Assembly: GCA_963281255.1 (NCBI GenBank)
Contig: OY725500.1
Span: forward strand, 2,909,184 to 2,973,183
Reading direction: 5' to 3'
DNA length: 64,000 nucleotides
Source: Aphrocallistes beatrix
Taxonomy: Eukaryota; Porifera; Hexactinellida; Sceptrulophora; Aphrocallistidae
In this document: piece by piece, positions 45,503 through 57,377 of the stretch
How positions within the stretch are numbered: position 1 is the stretch's first letter
Layout of the letters: every line of letters starts with the position of its first letter
Translations under genes and position numbers: made by a program
Notes under the pieces: model-generated
Told to the model about the DNA's origin: nothing
The model's input: only the letters and a program-made list of their open reading frames with translations
Databases searched by the model: none

Positions 45503-46310
45503 AATGCAATAAAACAATTTCTTCCAATTATTTTGGGGTTAGGATAATTTGCTTCCTATTCTGACTGACTAAAATAATATGGAACAAATCTTGAAATTTT
45601 CTAACCTCTATCCCAAACCAATTTTGGGTTAAAATTCTGTAAATTTTGAAATATTAAAGTCCCGAGATATAGAGATTTTAAGTTTAGATGTTAAGAAGAA
45701 TGTAGAATGAGTTATTAAAAATGAACAAAAGCATTCACAGACATTTATTCTCATTTATACTGCTGATTTAGGTATATTCGAACCAAATATTTACAAAAAA
45801 TAGCAATAATACCCTGAAAATCCACAAATTTCCTTGAGGTCCCTAACCCCGAATGTTTTGGGATAATTGTGAATAATAATTCATATTCCTAGCACTACGA
45901 AGTATAATCTATCTGTTTAGAATGGTTAAAGACCTTCCGAAAAGTATATTAGGAAGTTAAAGCGAAAGTCTACTACTTTTATTTTCCAAGTTAGGATTTT
46001 CGAAAAATGCTACGTCATCATATGACAAAATCTGAAACTTAACATTCAATAGGGTGTAGTGCAATTATTATCAAAAAATCATATATGTACACTCATAAAA
46101 AGTATATTAGAAATGAGAACTAAGAATTTGTAAATATATTTAGAGAGATAGAGTGAAATCACTTTTTGGACCCTAAATGGGGGTTTTTAACAGAATCTGC
46201 AAGGTCCAAGGCCAGAACTTTCAAAATAACTATCAAAAGTACTCCAATTTTCTGTTTACATTATTAACGACAATTGTATTCTTATTTAGCATATTAGCCA
46301 CATTTGGATG
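45503..46310. repeat. Dispersed repeat R, copy 1
   Basis: Matches, inverted, 55282-55720 (for example GAGGTCCCTAACCCCGAAT against ATTCGAAGTTAGGGACCTC, and TCCCGAGATATAGAGATTTT against AAAATCTCTATATCTCGGG). No coding recognised. Its first 45 bp are also found inverted at about 42510-42560, so FB3 and the microsatellites sit between two inverted pieces of it. Confidence 0.7.
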
Positions 46311-47035
46311 ATTAGATTCGCCATTTTCTAATATATTCAAAGTTCTCCATATAATTTGTATTACAATTAAATCAATGATAAGTCGAGAATTATTTATTTT
46401 TTGACAAAGGAATGTTCGAGGAACCTATATATTTTCGCATATATCCTTTTAGTTAAGAATATAATAGATTATATATCTTCAATTGTTTTTACGATATGAC
46501 ATCGGCCTCTTTCGGGACCATAGAGAGATATTATGCCCGAACTTTACTTATAATAAGCGATATCTCAAGAATTAATGGTCAGATCCGAACAAATTTTTTT
46601 TTTGAAAAGATCAGAATTTTATTTCTGACCCAGTGATCGCTAAATATCTGAGATCAAACTAGCGATTTCCCGAGCATTATATAAATGAACTCCCTTATAG
46701 AGTTATTTTGTTTGGATTTTATTTACCCATTCTTATAAATCTTTGTGTTATATAATCTCCAAAGGTGCCAAAACATTGTTAAGGTCCTTATCATTAAAAA
46801 AATATCAAATAAGTTAAAAACTAATCGGTAAATGAGTCAAAAACCTTTCAAATTTTATTAACGCTAAACTTTAGGGGGTTTACTCACAAAAATCATAATA
46901 AATACCGTCCAAATAGTACTATCAGATGGTTGACCGATCAGTAATACAATGAAATTAGCAATAAAAAATGATGCCGTTTTTATTTGCGCCAGGCAAGGTT
47001 TTTCAAGGGCGGTATCCTTAAGCGGAGTCGACTGT
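46311..47035. other. AT-rich interval ending in a pogo-type end
   Basis: No gene. CTTAAGCGGAGTCGACTG at 47012-47030 is a pogo-type right end without a recognised partner. Confidence 0.45.
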
Positions 47036-47282
47036 TTTCGAAATCTACATCCATAAAAACGTCAACCGTTGGAAGCTAGTTCCTAGCAAATTTTTCAAAA
47101 TTCGTCAGATTGTGTGAAAATATGTATAAAAAGAAAGGTGTGGAAATATGCAATAACCTTTTTGTATTACTATACACTATAATATATTTAAGACATCAAA
47201 CATAAGTTGTGGCTTTAAAGTATTAATAACAATGGAAATCTATTGTATTGTCGTACAGTGATTTCTATTGTGAGAGTGAAAT
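47036..47282 (-). mobile_element. Family 2 fragment, inverted
   Basis: CAACCGTTGGAAGCTAGTTC, TGTGTGAAAATATGTATA and the rest match, inverted, the body of 16942-17726. Neither end is present. Confidence 0.6.
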
Positions 47283-47945
47283 CATCCTTACTATTTAAAC
47301 TGGATTAATGTTTGTGTTTATATAAATAGACATGCGCGCTTCGATTGCTTGTGCTGCGCGGTTGGCGGACACATAGTGTCTGCCAGCTTATTGGAGACAT
47401 AGCCAAAAGACTCCCAAATGTCAAAAATCAGCTTCGTCTACTTGGTAGTTTCTTCAGTCAATACGTTATATACTATACTACACACATACACAAGCACAAA
47501 CATTAATCGAGCTTTAATAGTTAGGATATATATCTGTAACGAATTGTTTGAAGAAACTGCCAACCACAGAAAGCTGATTTTTGGCATGTGGGAGTCTTTT
47601 GGCTATGGCTCCACTATGTCCTGAGCTCAGACGAAAATGTCGACTCATAATGAATTATGACGTCATTGTCACCTTTATTATAATTAGAAATTTCAATTTT
47701 TTGACCATAACTCAGCCATTTTAAGTGATAGAAGGCTGAAATTTTAATCGAATGTGTATATTAATATATATCTCACATTTGAAATAACTATCATCAAAAA
47801 ATGATGACTCATCACTCTTTTATGATTTCACATTAAGCTTTAAAATTTTAAATTTCACAATTTGGGTGATTCCTTGTGCGATATCAATTATAACAGTAGG
47901 ACAGACGTATTTTGAGATGTAACTCCATTATAATTAATTAAAGTG
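47283..47945. mobile_element. Composite of three family 1 pieces, two head to head
   Basis: 47283-47320 is a family 1 left end on plus (A|TCCTTACTATTTAAACTGG). 47335-47525 is a minus-strand short copy with the 3' module (GCGCGCTTCGATTGCTTGTG, then GGCGGACACATAGTGTC) and its own 5' end (CATTAATCGAGCTTTAATAG). 47525-47945 is a plus copy (GTAACGAATTGTTTGAAGAA onward) without the 3' hairpin module. Confidence 0.65.
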
Positions 47946-48737
47946 TCCCCTTGACCTTTCATATAATAGCTAACTTTTTTTTTTAAAATTGAAAAAAATT
48001 GGTCAATTTACATGGAAGAAATCGGACACAATCTGCTTACAACCCTTTAGAAACTTTTCAAATTCTTTCATAAATGGATGATCTAACAAATGAATTATTA
48101 AAAATTCACACTAAAACACCCGAGGAAGTTTCTTTTTAGCAATTTTGACACTATTTTTAGTGCAGCTCCTATAGGGAGATGCCCTTATGGCATGGACGGA
48201 GTATCTCGTCCGTCCGTATGTTTATATGTATGTATGTCCGTACGCGCGCTACTGCGAAATCTAACAGTCCGAATTTACAAAATTTCGCATGTAGGATCTC
48301 TTTATGGTGTAGATGCGCACGTCAACATTTTGACGCAAAATCTCATCACTTCCGGTTTTTACGAGTATATATTCATATTTTAACACCTCTGCAAAGCTTT
48401 GTTTAAAGATCTAAGTAAGATCTCAACGACAAATGTAGGGTATTTCACCACATAGGATCCGATTTTCGCACTTTGAAATTAAAAATATGAATATTTTATT
48501 TTATTGAGTTTTTAACATATGTATATAGTATACATATTTCCACACCTTTCGAAAAAATCTTAATTTGAGTTAAAAGCGAGTTCTCAACGACTAATATAGG
48601 ATATTTTAATGTGTAGATTCCGATTTTACCACTTTTAAAGTGGTCATCTAAGTATTTTATGAGTTTCTAACATAGATATATATATACTGTATATAATATA
48701 CATATATATATATATACATATTTTCATACCTTTTTAA
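47946..48737. mobile_element. Pieces of family D and of a third GTCCGTCCG-type repeat
   Basis: 47990-48150 is a family D piece (GGTCAATTTACATGGAAGAA, GATGATCTAAC). From 48180 follows GGCATGGACGGAGTATCTCG, TCCGTCCGTATG, then TTCACACC-rich sequence and AT runs similar in style to family 2. No gene. Confidence 0.5.
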
Positions 48738-49927
48738 GGTTGGCCTTTCCTATGGGAATTTTGTTTTTTATCAAAAATCAACCAAAAGACCTTTTTAACC
48801 ATTTTTAGATACCTAAAGGGGTTCTAAACCTCAATTTCGATTTTCAGAATTTCAAAGCCAATATTTTGCCATTTAGAGCCACTTGAACCACCTGGTGTCG
48901 CCCAAAGAAGGACACATTTTTGTCTCATATCAATAACTTCTTTAAACAATGTCAGATCATAATTTTGATGCTAAATTCATGGTCAACATTAAATTTCCAA
49001 CAATTTGATATATATATTGGACACATTCGGTGTAATTTTTTGACTGCGGGTCCCTAGCAAAGACCAGGAATGTGAAAAAAATCCTGGCCGCTGCTATGCA
49101 CGGACATCCAAAAGATTCTCCAACTATGGTCAATATATATATCAAATAACTGGAAATTCAATGAGGGACACGAATTGAGGGTTCAAATAATGATCTGACA
49201 CGGTTAAAAAAGTTATTGATCTTGGATTCCGGAGGACACTATTGAATGTGGCTATTTTGGGGGCCTAGCCATCAATGACCACTTATTCACACTTTTGACG
49301 GTGAAAAATTTTCATATACCATATTTTGAAGTTTAGTACTGCTATAAGTTGTCAAATATGGATATTTGTATGCTATTTAATATTCTAAAGCAGTTTTATA
49401 CCGATGGATATTGAGGGGCATATATAAATATTTTTTGAAACCTATTTTCTGGGACTTTTTTTCTGGAATTATAAAGTTAATAACTTTTTGAAAATTCAAA
49501 CTAGGGGCGAAAACTCAACGGTTTCAGATAGATCTCGAAGAGTAGAACATAATGAACAGACAGAATTTTGATATTAGGAATAAAAAGAGAATTATAAAAA
49601 GAATAGTGTCAAAATTACGAAAAATAAAATACCTCGGGTGTTTTGACGTGAATTTTTAACAATTTTAAAAATTTCAAAAATCTGTCTGTTCATTAGTTAG
49701 ATTATCGATTTATGAATGAATTTGAAAAGTTTCTAAAAGATCGTAGGAATATTGTTTCAGATTTTTCCCTGTTATTTGCCCAAAATTTTTAAAATTTTTT
49801 AATCGTTTGAACAATTTCAATTATTAATGCAGTTTTGCAGATAACTCTGCGATTCAAATCTGCACTGAAAAAATTAAATTAATCGGTTGAAAAAGTCAAA
49901 AGTTAGCTATTATAGGAAAGGCCAACC
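48738..49927. mobile_element. Fold-back family D, complete copy
   Basis: TTAA-GGTTGGCCTTTCCTATGG at 48734 and ATAGGAAAGGCCAACC-TTAA at 49931; 1190 bp, no coding. Centre: CTAGCAAAGACCAGGAATGT with CCTGGCCGCTGCTATG. Terminal repeats match family C for GGTTGG and TTTCC but differ at GTG/CC. Confidence 0.88.
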
Positions 49928-49931
49928 TTAA

Positions 49932-51148
49932 GGTTGGTGTTTCCTTCCAGAACTAACTTTTAAAGTTTTCATTATTTTCTTTTGAAATTTTTTGTGGAAA
50001 CTATTCTCGTTGAGTTATCTGCAAAAATACACTTTTCGGGAGCCCAAGAAGTAAGAGAAAAATTATTTTTTCCCAAATGACCTAATTTATAGAGGACATT
50101 CAAGGAAACTTCAATGCCTTATGCCTCTTTTACTCAATTATTCTTACACAAAATGGTTGAATAAAGAAAATAATAGGAATAGAATTTTCAATTTTAACCT
50201 AAATAATTTTTTCTTTCAAATTTCGTTTATACAAAATTTAGAGGCAGATTTTCGAAAGGAAAAATATTTTAACTTTTTTCTAAAGTAGAATATCGAAAAT
50301 CTATCTCTATAATTTTGTTCTACGTGACGAGATCTTTCCAAAACAATCGAGTTTTTACTCTATGACTTTTGTAACTAGAGATTCCTCCGTTGTAAAATTG
50401 ATTTTTTTGAGTGTTAAAAACAGGCTACAAAGCAATTTTCTTCGGAAAGGCTTGATTCCCATTTGTTTTTACGGAATTCTGATAATATATAACATCAAAA
50501 CATCCTCAATCAACAACTTATTGTAGTACTTAACTTCAAAATATGGCATATCAAATATTTTCACATCATGACACCTTCAAAAGTGTGAAAAAGTTGACAG
50601 TTATCACTGGGGGCCCAAAAATGACCATGTCCGATAGTTTCCGCCGAAATTCCATACCTATAACTTTATTTGACTATGCCAGGTCGTTATTTTAATACTG
50701 AGTTCGTACTCAGCACTAAATTTCCAGCAATTTGATATATATATTGACCATATTTGGAAATATTTTTGGTTGCCTTTTCCTAGCAACGGTCAGGAATGTT
50801 AAAAAATTCCTGGCCGTTGCTAGGCACGGTCAAACAAAAATGTTTCCAAATATGGTCAATATATATATCAAATTGCTGGAAATCCAGTGCTGAGCTTGAA
50901 TTCAGCATTAAAAAGATGATCTGGCACTGTTTAAAGAAGTTAGAGCTGTGGGACATTTCGCATTTAAAATGTGTCGTTTTTAGAGCGACACCAGGTGATA
51001 CAAGTGGCTCAAAGTGGCGAAATATTGGGGCTGGAGTTATAAAAATCGGGATTATTGTTTAGAACCCCTATAAGGATCTAAAAATGATAAAAAAGCAATT
51101 CGGGCACATTTTTAATAAAAAACAAGTTTCGCATGGGAAACACCAACC
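49932..51148 (-). mobile_element. Fold-back family C, complete copy
   Basis: Bounded by TTAA at 49928-49931 (shared with the family D copy on the left) and at 51149-51152 (shared with the next family D copy). 1217 bp; closely similar to copies B and H in inverse orientation. Non-coding. Confidence 0.9.
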
Positions 51149-51152
51149 TTAA

Positions 51153-52075
51153 GGTTGGCCTTTCCTATAATAGCCAACTTTTGACTTTTTCGACCGATTC
51201 ATTTAATTTTTTCAGTGCAGATTTGAATCAGAGAGTTATCTGCAAAACTGCATTAATAATTGAAATATTGCAACAGATAAAATTTTTTTAAAAAAAATTT
51301 GGTCATTTACATGGAAGAAATTGGACACAATATGCTTATAATCCTTTAGAAACTTTTGAAATTCATTCATAAATCGATGATCTAACTAATGAACAGACAG
51401 ATTTTTGAAATTTTGAAAATTGTCAAAAATTCACACCAAAACACCCGATGAATTTTATTTTTAGTCATTTTGACACTATTTTTTTCATAATTCTCTTTTT
51501 ATTCCTAATATCAAAAATCTGTCCGTTCATTATGGGCTACTCTTCGAGATCTATCAAAAACCGTTGAGCTTTCGCCCCTATGTTGAATTTACAAAAAGTT
51601 ATCACCTTTATAATTGCTGTATAAAAGTCTGACAAAAAGGATTCAGAAAATTTTTATATAAGCCCCTCAATTCAATTAGTTTTAACTCCTTTAGAATATT
51701 AAATAACATGCAAATCTCCTTATTCGACAACTTACAGCAGCACTCAACTTCAAAATATGGTATATCAAAATTTTTCACCATCAAAAGTGTGAAAAACTGG
51801 GCATTCATTACTGACCACTCAAAAATAACCACATTCGATAGTATCCGCCGGAATCCTAGATCAATAACTTCTTTGAATCATGTCAGAACATCATTTTAAT
51901 TTGAATTCGGGCTCAGCAGTAAATTTCCAGCAATTTGATATAGTATATATTGGACACATTTGGAGAAATTCTTTGGCTGCGGGTTCCTAGCAACGACCAG
52001 GAATGTGAAAAAATTCCTGGCCATTGCTATCCACGGACTGATGCTCGTATGATGTTCTGACATGGTTCAAAGAAG
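51153..52075 (-). mobile_element. Fold-back family D, partial copy
   Basis: Starts TTAA-GGTTGGCCTTTCCTATAA and follows family D inverted until about 52075, past the central CTAGCAACGACCAGGAATGT motif, then breaks into a family C copy. Confidence 0.75.
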
Positions 52076-52079
52076 CTAT

Positions 52080-53786
52080 TGATCTGGGATTTATTTTCTC
52101 TTATTTTCTCCTGAATTTTTCTGTGGAAACTGTTCTCGATGAGTTATCTGTAAAAATACACTTTTCGGGAGCTCAAGAAGCAAGAAAAATTTTTTTTTTC
52201 CCCAAATCACCTAATTTATAGAGGACATTCAAGGAAACTTCAATGGCTTATGCTTCTTTTACTCAATTATTTTTGCACGAAATATTTGAATAAAGAAAAT
52301 AATAGGAATAGAATTTCAATTTTAACCCAATTAATTTTTTCTTTCCAATTTCGTTGCTTCAATATTTAGACACAGATTTTCGTCAGGAAAAATATTTTAA
52401 CGTCTTTCTAAAGTAGAATATCGAAAATCTGTCTCTTTCATTTTGTTCTACGTGACGAGATCTTTCCAAAACCGTCGAGTTTTTGACTCTACGACTTTTG
52501 TAACTAGAGATTCCTCCGTTGTAAAATTGATTTTTTGAGTCCTAAAAACAGTCTACAAAGTAATTTTCTTCGGAAAGGCTTGATTTCCATTAGTTTTTAC
52601 TGTGTCCTAGTATTAAATAACATCTAAACATCCTAAATCAACAACTTATAGAAGTACTTAACTTCAAAATATGACATATCAAATATTTTCACATCATGAC
52701 ACCTTCAAAAGTGTGAAAAAGTTGTCAATTATGACTCGAGACCCAAAATGACCTTGTCCTATAGTATCTGCCGAAATCCCACATCTATAACTTTATTTGA
52801 TTATGCCAGGTCGTTATTTTAATACAGAATTCGTGCTCAGCACTAAATTTCCAGCAATTTGATATATATATTGACCATATTTGGAGAATATTTTGGTTGC
52901 CTTTTCCTAGCAACGGTCAGGAATGTTGAAAAAATTCCTGACCGTTGCTAGGCACCGGCAAACAAAAATGTTTCCAAATATGGTCAATATATATATCAAA
53001 TTGCTGGAAATCTAGTGCTGAGCATGAATTCAGCATTACATAGCCGTAGACAAGGGGGGCTTGGGGGGGCTTAAGCCCCCCCAAATTTTGCCTCATCAAT
53101 TCCTGAAAACATGTATGAAATTATGTTTTTTTATTAATTCATGAAGTTCATAAATTTATTCCGGATATCTTCCAAACACACGCATTCTACCCTCATTACA
53201 AGTAACACATTCATTTCAACACCTATAAATACAAAGTGGAATGAAGCCTAGTAATGAAAACCAGAGATGTGTTAAATATATAACACTATTCGATAGATTC
53301 GTAGATTTAGTATGCCAGAAATTTATGAACTTCAAATTTATCAAACAACTTTAGCTAATACTAGAAAGTATTCTCATTTTGAATGAAACCTAGAAAGTAA
53401 AACAAAGCTGCGAAAATACGATTATAGCATCGGTTCATATTAATTCAAATTGATCACACTGATCAATACTTTGGTCATAATTTAAGTATTCCCACAGTGA
53501 CACCTTTTTAGACGGTTAACCCCCCCAAACTAATAATGTTGTCTACGCCCCTGCTTTAGAAAGATGATCTGGCACTGTAAAAGAAGTAATAGCTGTGGGA
53601 CATTTCACATTTAAAATGTGTCGTTTTTAGAGCGACACTAGGTGATACAAGTGGCGAAATATTGGGGCTGGAGTTATAAAAATCGGAATTATTGTTTAGA
53701 ACCCCTATAAGGATCTAAAAATGATAAAAAAGCAATTTGGGCACATTTTTAGAAAAAAACAAGTGTCCCATGGGAAACACCAACCT
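52080..53786 (-). mobile_element. Fold-back family C, left-truncated copy with a hAT-type MITE inside
   Basis: Begins at ATTTTCTCTTATTTTCTCCT without a terminus and runs to GGGAAACACCAACC-TTAA at 53790. 53041-53557 interrupts it. Contains the central palindrome CTAGCAACGGTCAGGAATGT. Confidence 0.8.
53042..53557. mobile_element. hAT-type MITE
   Basis: TAGCCGTAGACAAGGGGG at the left, GTTGTCTACGCCCCT at the right. Flanks GCATTACA and GCTTTAGA both derive from GCATTAAA of intact family C copies, so an 8-bp duplication with later changes is likely. Near the left end is a GGGGGGGCTTAAGCCCCCCC palindrome. Confidence 0.65.
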
Positions 53787-53790
53787 TAAT

Positions 53791-53934
53791 ATTCCAAAGC
53801 AGTTGAAACTAATATAAATTGAGGGGCTTATATAATTATTTTCTAAATCCTATTTCTGAGACTTTTTTTTAGCAATTATAAAGGTGATAACTTTTGTAAA
53901 AGAAAATGGAGAATCTTATCATGAAATATGTATC
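53791..53934 (+). mobile_element. Family D fragment joined to repeat R
   Basis: ATATTCCAAAGCAGTTGAAA to GGTGATAACTTTTGTAAAAG is family D interior; the last 35 bp (GAAAATGGAGAATC...) match repeat R, which resumes at 55282 after the Tc1 element. Confidence 0.6.
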
Positions 53935-55281
53935 TACAGGGTGGAACATAAGTGCTGTCCTATATCAAATAAATTAGAAATTGCTCTTATTATGCAACAA
54001 TAGGTATAACAGGCTTTATACTTCAAAAATCATTTAAACTATCAATTAGGTCATTTTATATAGCATTTCCAAATTGAACTATTAATTTTTGATATTCATA
54101 TATTGTCTTTATTTCTGACGCTTATTTTTTGCATATGGATGTCAATGACCACAGTTTATAGCTCAGATCTCAGGCAATCGGCATGGTTGTAGCAGGTATT
54201 ACGCAAAAAGAAGTTGCTCAGACCATTAACGTTAGTGAACGTTCGATTAGACGTTGGTACAGCAGTCACAATTCTGAGAAAACGCTAGAGACAAAAGCGC
54301 GGTATGGACGACTGCCGAAATTTCACCTTGTGGCAAAAATCGTAATTGCTAAATCTGTTACTAAAAGAAGGCAATCTACCAGAAAATTGACTAAAAGAAT
54401 AACAAGCATGGGCTACCCGATCACTCACACCACTGTTCGAAGATATTTGGCGAATTCTTTAGGTTTTAAATCTTACAAACGGATGAAAAGGCCGAAACTA
54501 ACGAATCGTCAGAAGGAAAATCGTCTCAAGTTTGCCAGAGAGCGCCAAGAGTGTACTGTTGATGATTTCAAAAGGGTTTTATGGTCAGATGAGTGTCCTT
54601 TTGAGTTATTCTCTATCCCTAATCGCCAAAATGATCGTGTTTGGGCACGAAACCCTGAAGTTGTCCCTCCATGCTACCAGGTGAAATTTCCTCCTAAAGT
54701 CCATGTGTGGGGTATGATGTCACACCAGGCTCTATCAGATTTGCACATTGTACCCAAAGGCCAAACTATAACCGGAGCTTAATATCGTGATTTTATTCTG
54801 ACAAACACTTGTAAGGATGCTCTCAAACGTAGGGCCAAGAAGGGCTCAATCCTAAAACTTGCGATGTCAAGAAACATGTCCGAGATTATCTTTCAACAAG
54901 ATGGCGCCCCCGCCCACACGGCTAAATAGACTCAGGAGTGGTGCGAAAACAATTTCCCCCACTTTTGGAGGAAGGAAGAATGGCCAGGCAACTCCCCAGA
55001 CTTAAATCTTATCGAGAATCTTTGGGAAATCGTGAAAGGCAAGGTCGATGAGATGGGACAACCAAGTGATATTGATACCCTTGTGAAAATATTTAAAAAA
55101 GCGTGGAGTCAGATAGATCCAGACATTTTGACGAACTTGGTGGCAGATATGCCTAATCGTATTAAACTTGTAATAGAAAGATATGGAGATTATATTGATA
55201 AGTGAATCATAGCATACTATAACTTAAAATTCCATTTATTTGACATAACTCAATAGGACAGCACTTATGTTCCACCCTGTA
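53935..55281 (+). mobile_element. Tc1-type transposon, near complete
   Basis: TA-CAGGGTGGAACATAAGTG, CTGTCCTAT at the left and ATAGGACAGCACTTATGTTC, CACCCTG-TA at the right are perfect inverted ends of about 27 bp. It inserted at a TA inside repeat R, whose sequence continues on both sides. 1345 bp, a standard Tc1 length. Confidence 0.95.
54183..55205 (+). pseudogene. Tc1-type transposase with two in-frame stops
   Basis: A single reading frame holds the whole protein (about 340 codons): helix-turn-helix region (GITQKEVAQTINVSERSIRR; RLPKFHLVAKIVIAKSVTKR), WSDECPFEL (first Asp), NDRVWARNPE, VHVWGMMSHQ, FQQDGAPAHTA (second Asp), WPGNSPDLNLIENLWEIVKG (Glu; DD34E spacing). TAA at about 54781 follows QTITGA and TAG at about 54927 follows APAHTAK; there are no frameshifts. 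So it is recently inactive, fitting its perfect ends. The ATG at 54183 may not be the original start. Confidence 0.93.
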
Positions 55282-55960
55282 AATGTGGCTATTATGCTAA
55301 ACAATCAATACAATTGTCGTTGATACGTAATGTTACAGAAAGTAGCACTTCTCTTAATTTTTTTGGAAGTTCTTGCCTTATATCTTTCAGATTCGGTCAA
55401 AACTCCCAATTTGGGGTCCAAAAAGATATCTCTCTAATATTCGAAGTTAGGGACCTCAAGGAAATTTGCGGATTTTCAGGTACTTTTGCTATTTTCCCCA
55501 AAATTTGTTCTGAATCTATCTAAGTATTCAGGATGAATGCGAATAAATGCCTGTTAATGCTTTTATTTATCCTTAATAACTCATTTTACATTGTTCTTAA
55601 CATTTAAACTTAAAATCTCTATATCTCGGGAGTTTAAAATTCTTTAAAATAGAAAAAAGTCAAAATTGGTTTAGATAGAGGTTTTAAAATCTCGACAATT
55701 GTTATATATCATTATGTGATGAACGTAAGACCATTTATTTTCGATATCTCACAACTTAGTGATATTATTGCTGATTACTTTTTTTCAGACCCATATAAAA
55801 TTTACAATTTTTATCACTTTCCTTTTTTTGGTCCTATGAAGTGACAAGTATGAACAAGTATGACTCTATAATTCGATTTTGGAAGTATTTGTTTCCTTGC
55901 ATGTCCTAAAATATTTTGAGTGGCTGCGGGTCTACCATTAGGATGTGCTAGCGAAAAACG
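55282..55960. repeat. Dispersed repeat R, copy 2
   Basis: Inverted match of 45580-46310 up to about 55720. The rest is AT-rich; about 55925-55990 matches 1095-1165. The 69-codon frame inside has no known domain. Confidence 0.65.
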
Positions 55961-56264
55961 AAAAAAACTGACTTTGAGACACTATCTCAAAAACTAGAAA
56001 TGAGAATCTAAAGCGGTTTGGAATCCCTAAGTATTTCTAGAAGGGGATACATGCCCACGCTTAACATTTCTTATTTCTCTCCTTTCATCGATTGCTGTAA
56101 GCCAAATCAAATGTTTTTTTCGGGCAGTACCCTTAAAAACTTCCTTTTTCCAGTTTAATAATGAACCTAAATATCATTGTATTCCTTAGGGTATCTTCAT
56201 AAATTTTTAATATCATCAACATACTTAATTTTGAAAGCTTGGTTTGATAGATATTGTTTATCTT

Positions 56265-56951
56265 ATGGCACAAAATTCTAATTTTAATAATAAGCTTCTC
56301 TCACCAGGAAGTACTTCATCTCATTCTGTTGATGCATTGTTTGGAAAATGTTTACCTCCCGAAATGGATGAACATTCTTTTATTAGGACAATTGAGGGTA
56401 GTCTTAATGAAATCTGTTTAATCTTACCAGGCACTTGTGTTAATGAATGGTTAGCTACGAATACCCTTGGATTTTTTACATTATTAGATCTGATTACGGC
56501 ATCTATTATTGAGTATTGTACTCTTAATAATTGCCCCGAGATGACAGCAGGTGAAACTGTATATTATTGGTATGATGAAAGGAACAAAAAATCCAAACTC
56601 CCTGCACCTAACTATATAAATCTTGCAATGACTTTTATCCAGACCCATCTTCAAGATGAAAATATATTTCCTACAAAATATGGTCATAGATTTTCTTCTG
56701 ACTTTATTTTGGTTATCAAAAGAATGTATAAGCATTTAAACGAAATTATCGCACACCTCTATTACCATCATTTTAATATTTTAAGGGAATTAAGCTTGCA
56801 TTGCTACTTGAATAGCATATTATTGCACTTTGCATATTTTACAAAACATTTTGGTCTATTAGAATCAAGGGAAATCGAACCTTTAAAAGATGTAATCGAT
56901 TTGTTGATTACATATGATACAAATGAATTTGAGGAAAAGAAAGATGAATGA
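56265..56951 (+). CDS. MOB2-like: MOB kinase activator, MOB2-like, single exon
   Basis: The frame opens after a TGA at about 56232; the first ATG is at 56265, giving 228 residues, normal for MOB proteins. The Mob1/phocein fold is complete: LFGKCLPPEMDEHSFIR, NEWLATNTLGFF, the zinc ligands EYCTLNNCPEMTAG (Cys-x4-Cys) and IAHLYYHHFN (two His), YYWYDERNKK, ENIFPTKYGHRFSSDF, HFAYFTKHFGLLESREIEPL. YYWYDER and FPTKYG favour MOB2 over MOB1. MOB proteins bind and activate NDR/LATS kinases. All four zinc ligands are present and no stop interrupts, so it is probably functional. It may be a first-exon-less gene (acceptor-like CCTTAG at 56189) or a retrocopy. AATAAA occurs at about 57210. Confidence 0.9.
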   Translation: MAQNSNFNNKLLSPGSTSSHSVDALFGKCLPPEMDEHSFIRTIEGSLNEICLILPGTCVNEWLATNTLGFFTLLDLITASIIEYCTLNNCPEMTAGETVYYWYDERNKKSKLPAPNYINLAMTFIQTHLQDENIFPTKYGHRFSSDFILVIKRMYKHLNEIIAHLYYHHFNILRELSLHCYLNSILLHFAYFTKHFGLLESREIEPLKDVIDLLITYDTNEFEEKKDE

Positions 56952-57377
56952 AGATCAACGAGAATTTCCATTATTATTTTATGCTTTTGTATATTATATT
57001 AATAATTCTTATTACCCTTATTATTTTGAACTCTAAAATTTATTACATAGTTATTTCAGATAATTATAGAATACGTATATTATAATTTATATAATCTTGT
57101 TGCCTATAATTAATTTAAATTAGTTATTACTTTATTAATACTTATACTTTGTCTTTACCTATGTTGACTAATTAATGTTTATCAATGAATTACTCAAAAT
57201 TTGAAACTAAAATAATAAAAACAACATTTGATATTTCACCTAGGGACTGAGCAATGTTAGAAGTATATAACATGAGCAACCTTTTAACCACTTTTGGGCA
57301 TAGTATCTGCACTAATGTTTGAGATTTTGAATAATTCATTAATTCATAATTCATAATTCTTCATCATCTTTCAATGA
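56952..57377. other. 3' flank of the MOB2-like gene
   Basis: AT-rich; AATAAA near 57210 may be its poly(A) signal. 57300-57370 resembles about 18640-18720, so repeat sequence begins there. Confidence 0.4.

Noticed and set aside
50796-51062. Frames such as 50796-51062 and 62486-62752 repeated in several fold-back copies
   Set aside because: They recur only because the family C sequence recurs; they cross the central palindrome and show no domain.
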